Assembly: GCA_015698045.1 (NCBI GenBank)
Contig: BLAL01000058.1
Location: 374,501-438,500, forward strand
DNA: 64,000 nucleotides
Direction: 5' to 3'
Source: Rhizophagus clarus
Lineage: Eukaryota; Glomeromycota; Glomeromycetes; Glomerales; Glomeraceae
The notes beneath the pieces were generated by a model. That model was not told where the DNA came from, did no database searches, and saw nothing but the letters and a program-made list of their open reading frames with translations. Shown here in pieces: positions 61,989 through 64,000 of the stretch. Numbering within the stretch: the first letter of the stretch is position 1; the number at the start of each line of letters is the position of its first letter. Both the position numbers and the translations under genes were made by a program.

Positions 61989-64000
61989 ATGACGGATACG
62001 ACGTTACAAACCATATATCATAAAAAACGACCAAATTTTAAAGAACAAACAATAAATATTGTTCATAATTTTCCTACTTATGCCGCAAATTATGTAAAAT
62101 CATTATTTCCTATCACAGGATGGATAGGACGTTATAATTTAATATGGTTATCTGGAGATTTAATTGCTGGGTTAACTGCAGGTGCAGTCGTAATTCCACA
62201 AGGGATGGCATATGCAAAAGTCGCAGGTATACCTCCAGAATATGGATTATATTCTTCTTTTGTGGGTGTATCCATGTACTTCTTATTTGCTACATCCAAA
62301 GGTCAGTTTTTTTTACTTCAATTGCTTCAATTGATTTTATGTCGTATTTTCGTATTTGTCGTACTAAAAGTACTTCTAATTTTTCTACCTGAATAGATAT
62401 TACTATTGGACCTACGGCTGTGATGTCGTTACTTATTCAACAAACTGTTGCTACTATACATGCAACAAATACACAATATACCGCTGTTGAGTTAGCTTCA
62501 TCTTTTGCTTTGTTTACGGGAATTATTTCACTTATTCTTGGAGTATTCCGTCTTGGAATTGTTGTTGATTTAATTCCTGCACCTGTTATCGCTGGTTTTA
62601 CTACGGGTTCTGCCGTAACAATTGCGATAGGACAATTAGCAAAATTAATGGGAATACCAAAAATTGTTTCCACGGATCCTTGTTACCTTGTATTAGGAAA
62701 AACTCTTGCTGGTTTACCAAAAACTAGTTATGACGCAATATTTGGAATTATTGCTATTATTTACCTTTATTCTGTAAAATATGGTTCAAGATACGCGGCG
62801 AGAAGATGGCCAAATAAAGAAAGATTATTCTTTTTCATTGAAATTCTTAGAAACATTAGTATAGTCATTTTGGCTACAATAATTTCTTTCCTTGTTAATA
62901 TTGGTAAAAAGACAAGTCCTATTAGTATCTTAAAGACCGTTCCATCCGGATTACATGTTGGTCTTCCTCATGCGGGTATTGATATCTTCGACCAGTTAGG
63001 TACTAAATTGATCAGTGGAATGTTTATTCTTGTCTTGGAACATATTGCTATAGCAAAAAGTTTTGGAAGAATTAACGACTATAAAAGTAAGTAAATTTTT
63101 ATTTTTTTTTTTAAATGAAGTTTAATAATCTGGTATATTGAAATAAAAAAATTTTTATTTTTATTTTTTTTTTTTATAGTTAATGAAAGTCAAGAAATTA
63201 TCGCCATTGGAGTAACAAATGTTGTCGGATCATTCTTTCACGCATACCCTGCAACTGGTTCATTCTCACGTACCGCCATTAAATCTAAATCTGGTGTACG
63301 TACTCCATTAGCCGGTGTCTTTTCTGCTATTCTTGTAATTATTGCACTTTATTCTACCGCTGCTTTCTATTATATTCCCGATGCCGTTTTATCGTAAGTA
63401 TTTGATGATGATTGAAACCTATGAAATAAAAAAAAAATATAAGTAAATTAAATTTAAAATTTATTTATTTTGATAGAGCCGTAATTATTCACGCCGTGCT
63501 TGATTTAATAGCTAGTCCTGCTTATATCAAACAACTTTGGAAAATTCAATGTAAGTTTTTATCGTTTTCATTAGTTATAATTTAATTAATTAATTAATTA
63601 TTTATTTTTTTTTTTTTAAAAAAAAAAAATTAATTTTGACCAATTTTATTATTTTAATTATTTTAGTCTGGGACTTTATGATCTTTACAGTTGGTATTAC
63701 CGTTACTTTTTTCACTACCGTCGAAGTAAGTATTATTTTCTTTATTTGCAGTAAATTTATTTATAATAAATAGTATGTAACAGATATACTAAAGAATTTT
63801 CAATATACATAGTTGGGTATCTACGTTTCAACTGCACTTGCATTAGTAGTTCTCTTGGTAAGAGTAGCGCGTCCAAGATTCGATTCATTAGGACAATTAA
63901 ATATACCAACCAAAGATGGCGAAAAAAGATATGCATACGTTCCAATTGATCATCCAGCATTTGAATCAGCAACCAATCCACCAGACGGAATATTAATCTT
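61989..64000 (+). CDS. SulP-family anion (sulfate) transporter, 5' part
   Basis: Exons 61989-62301, 62397-63086, 63180-63392, 63477-63550, 63667-63725 and 63813 onward join in frame; the gene runs off the right edge. The protein has a polar N-terminus (FKEQTINIV), then the SulP core: LIAGLTAGAVVIPQGMAYA, the family signature PPEYGLYSSFVG, FATSKDITIGPTAVMSLL, APVIAGFTTGSAVTIAIGQL, NVVGSFFHAYPATGSFSRTA and later hydrophobic spans. This is the pattern of plasma-membrane sulfate permeases (yeast SUL1/SUL2-like), which import sulfate with protons. Other SulP anions cannot be excluded. The C-terminal STAS domain should lie beyond the window. The start is the first Met of the open frame, shortly after A-rich leader sequence. 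Confidence 0.92.

Overview
The window is very AT-rich nuclear DNA from a filamentous fungus. Genes carry many short GT-AG introns (about 65-110 nt) with CTAAC-like branch points. Several protein families point to an arbuscular mycorrhizal fungus of the Rhizophagus/Glomeromycotina type: tyrosine-kinase-like (TKL) kinases with a Cys-rich ribbon and a WTSGN linker, F-box/LRR and BTB/BACK proteins, and a secreted Cys-rich protein. The species assignment is inference. I saw no rRNA, no convincing tRNA and no CRISPR array.

Layout. 1-3.4 kb: one F-box gene and a decayed kinase module. 4.0-23 kb: four kinase-family genes. Two look whole (4.0-5.7 and 10.3-12.8 kb), one has a one-base frameshift (15.4-17.0 kb), and one is a five-module gene (19.6-23.0 kb). 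A nested pair of hAT-type elements lies at 7.5-8.5 kb. 24.7-25.6 kb: a decayed BTB/BACK gene. 26.5-29.6 kb: a non-coding repeat whose second copy is at 57.3-59.5 kb. 30.1-30.8 kb: a 5'-truncated poly(A) retroposon. 31.6-35.5 kb: an E2 pseudogene and several MITEs. 36.9-37.8 kb: a secreted Cys-rich protein. 38-40.7 kb: more MITEs. 41.1-45.0 kb: a kinase gene containing a tandem intron/microexon array. 45.5-47.2 kb: a decayed kinase-module array split by a Mutator-type MITE. 49.5-53.6 kb: two UBC4/5-type E2 genes. 62 kb to the right edge: the 5' part of a SulP anion transporter.

The most unusual feature is at 41.3-43.6 kb. About 25 tandem units of roughly 90 nt each carry a complete intron signal set (GTAAGT donor, usually CTAAC, TTTTAG acceptor). 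They are separated by 3-nt islands, with one of 6 nt and one of 1 nt. Reading these islands as microexons keeps the frame from an upstream ATG into the kinase domain with no stop codon. Skipping all of them shifts the frame and gives an early stop. If they are spliced as read, one gene has 30 exons and most linker residues come from their own 3-nt exon.

The second is at 19.6-23.0 kb. Tandem exon duplication has made a predicted 1000-residue protein with five ribbon-plus-kinase-N-lobe modules and one C-lobe that lacks the catalytic loop and DFG segment. The same module decays elsewhere in the window (3.0 and 45.5-47.2 kb), so it duplicates and dies repeatedly here. The kinases, F-box and E2 genes are all regulatory families, but nothing shows that they work together; the clustering looks like local family expansion.
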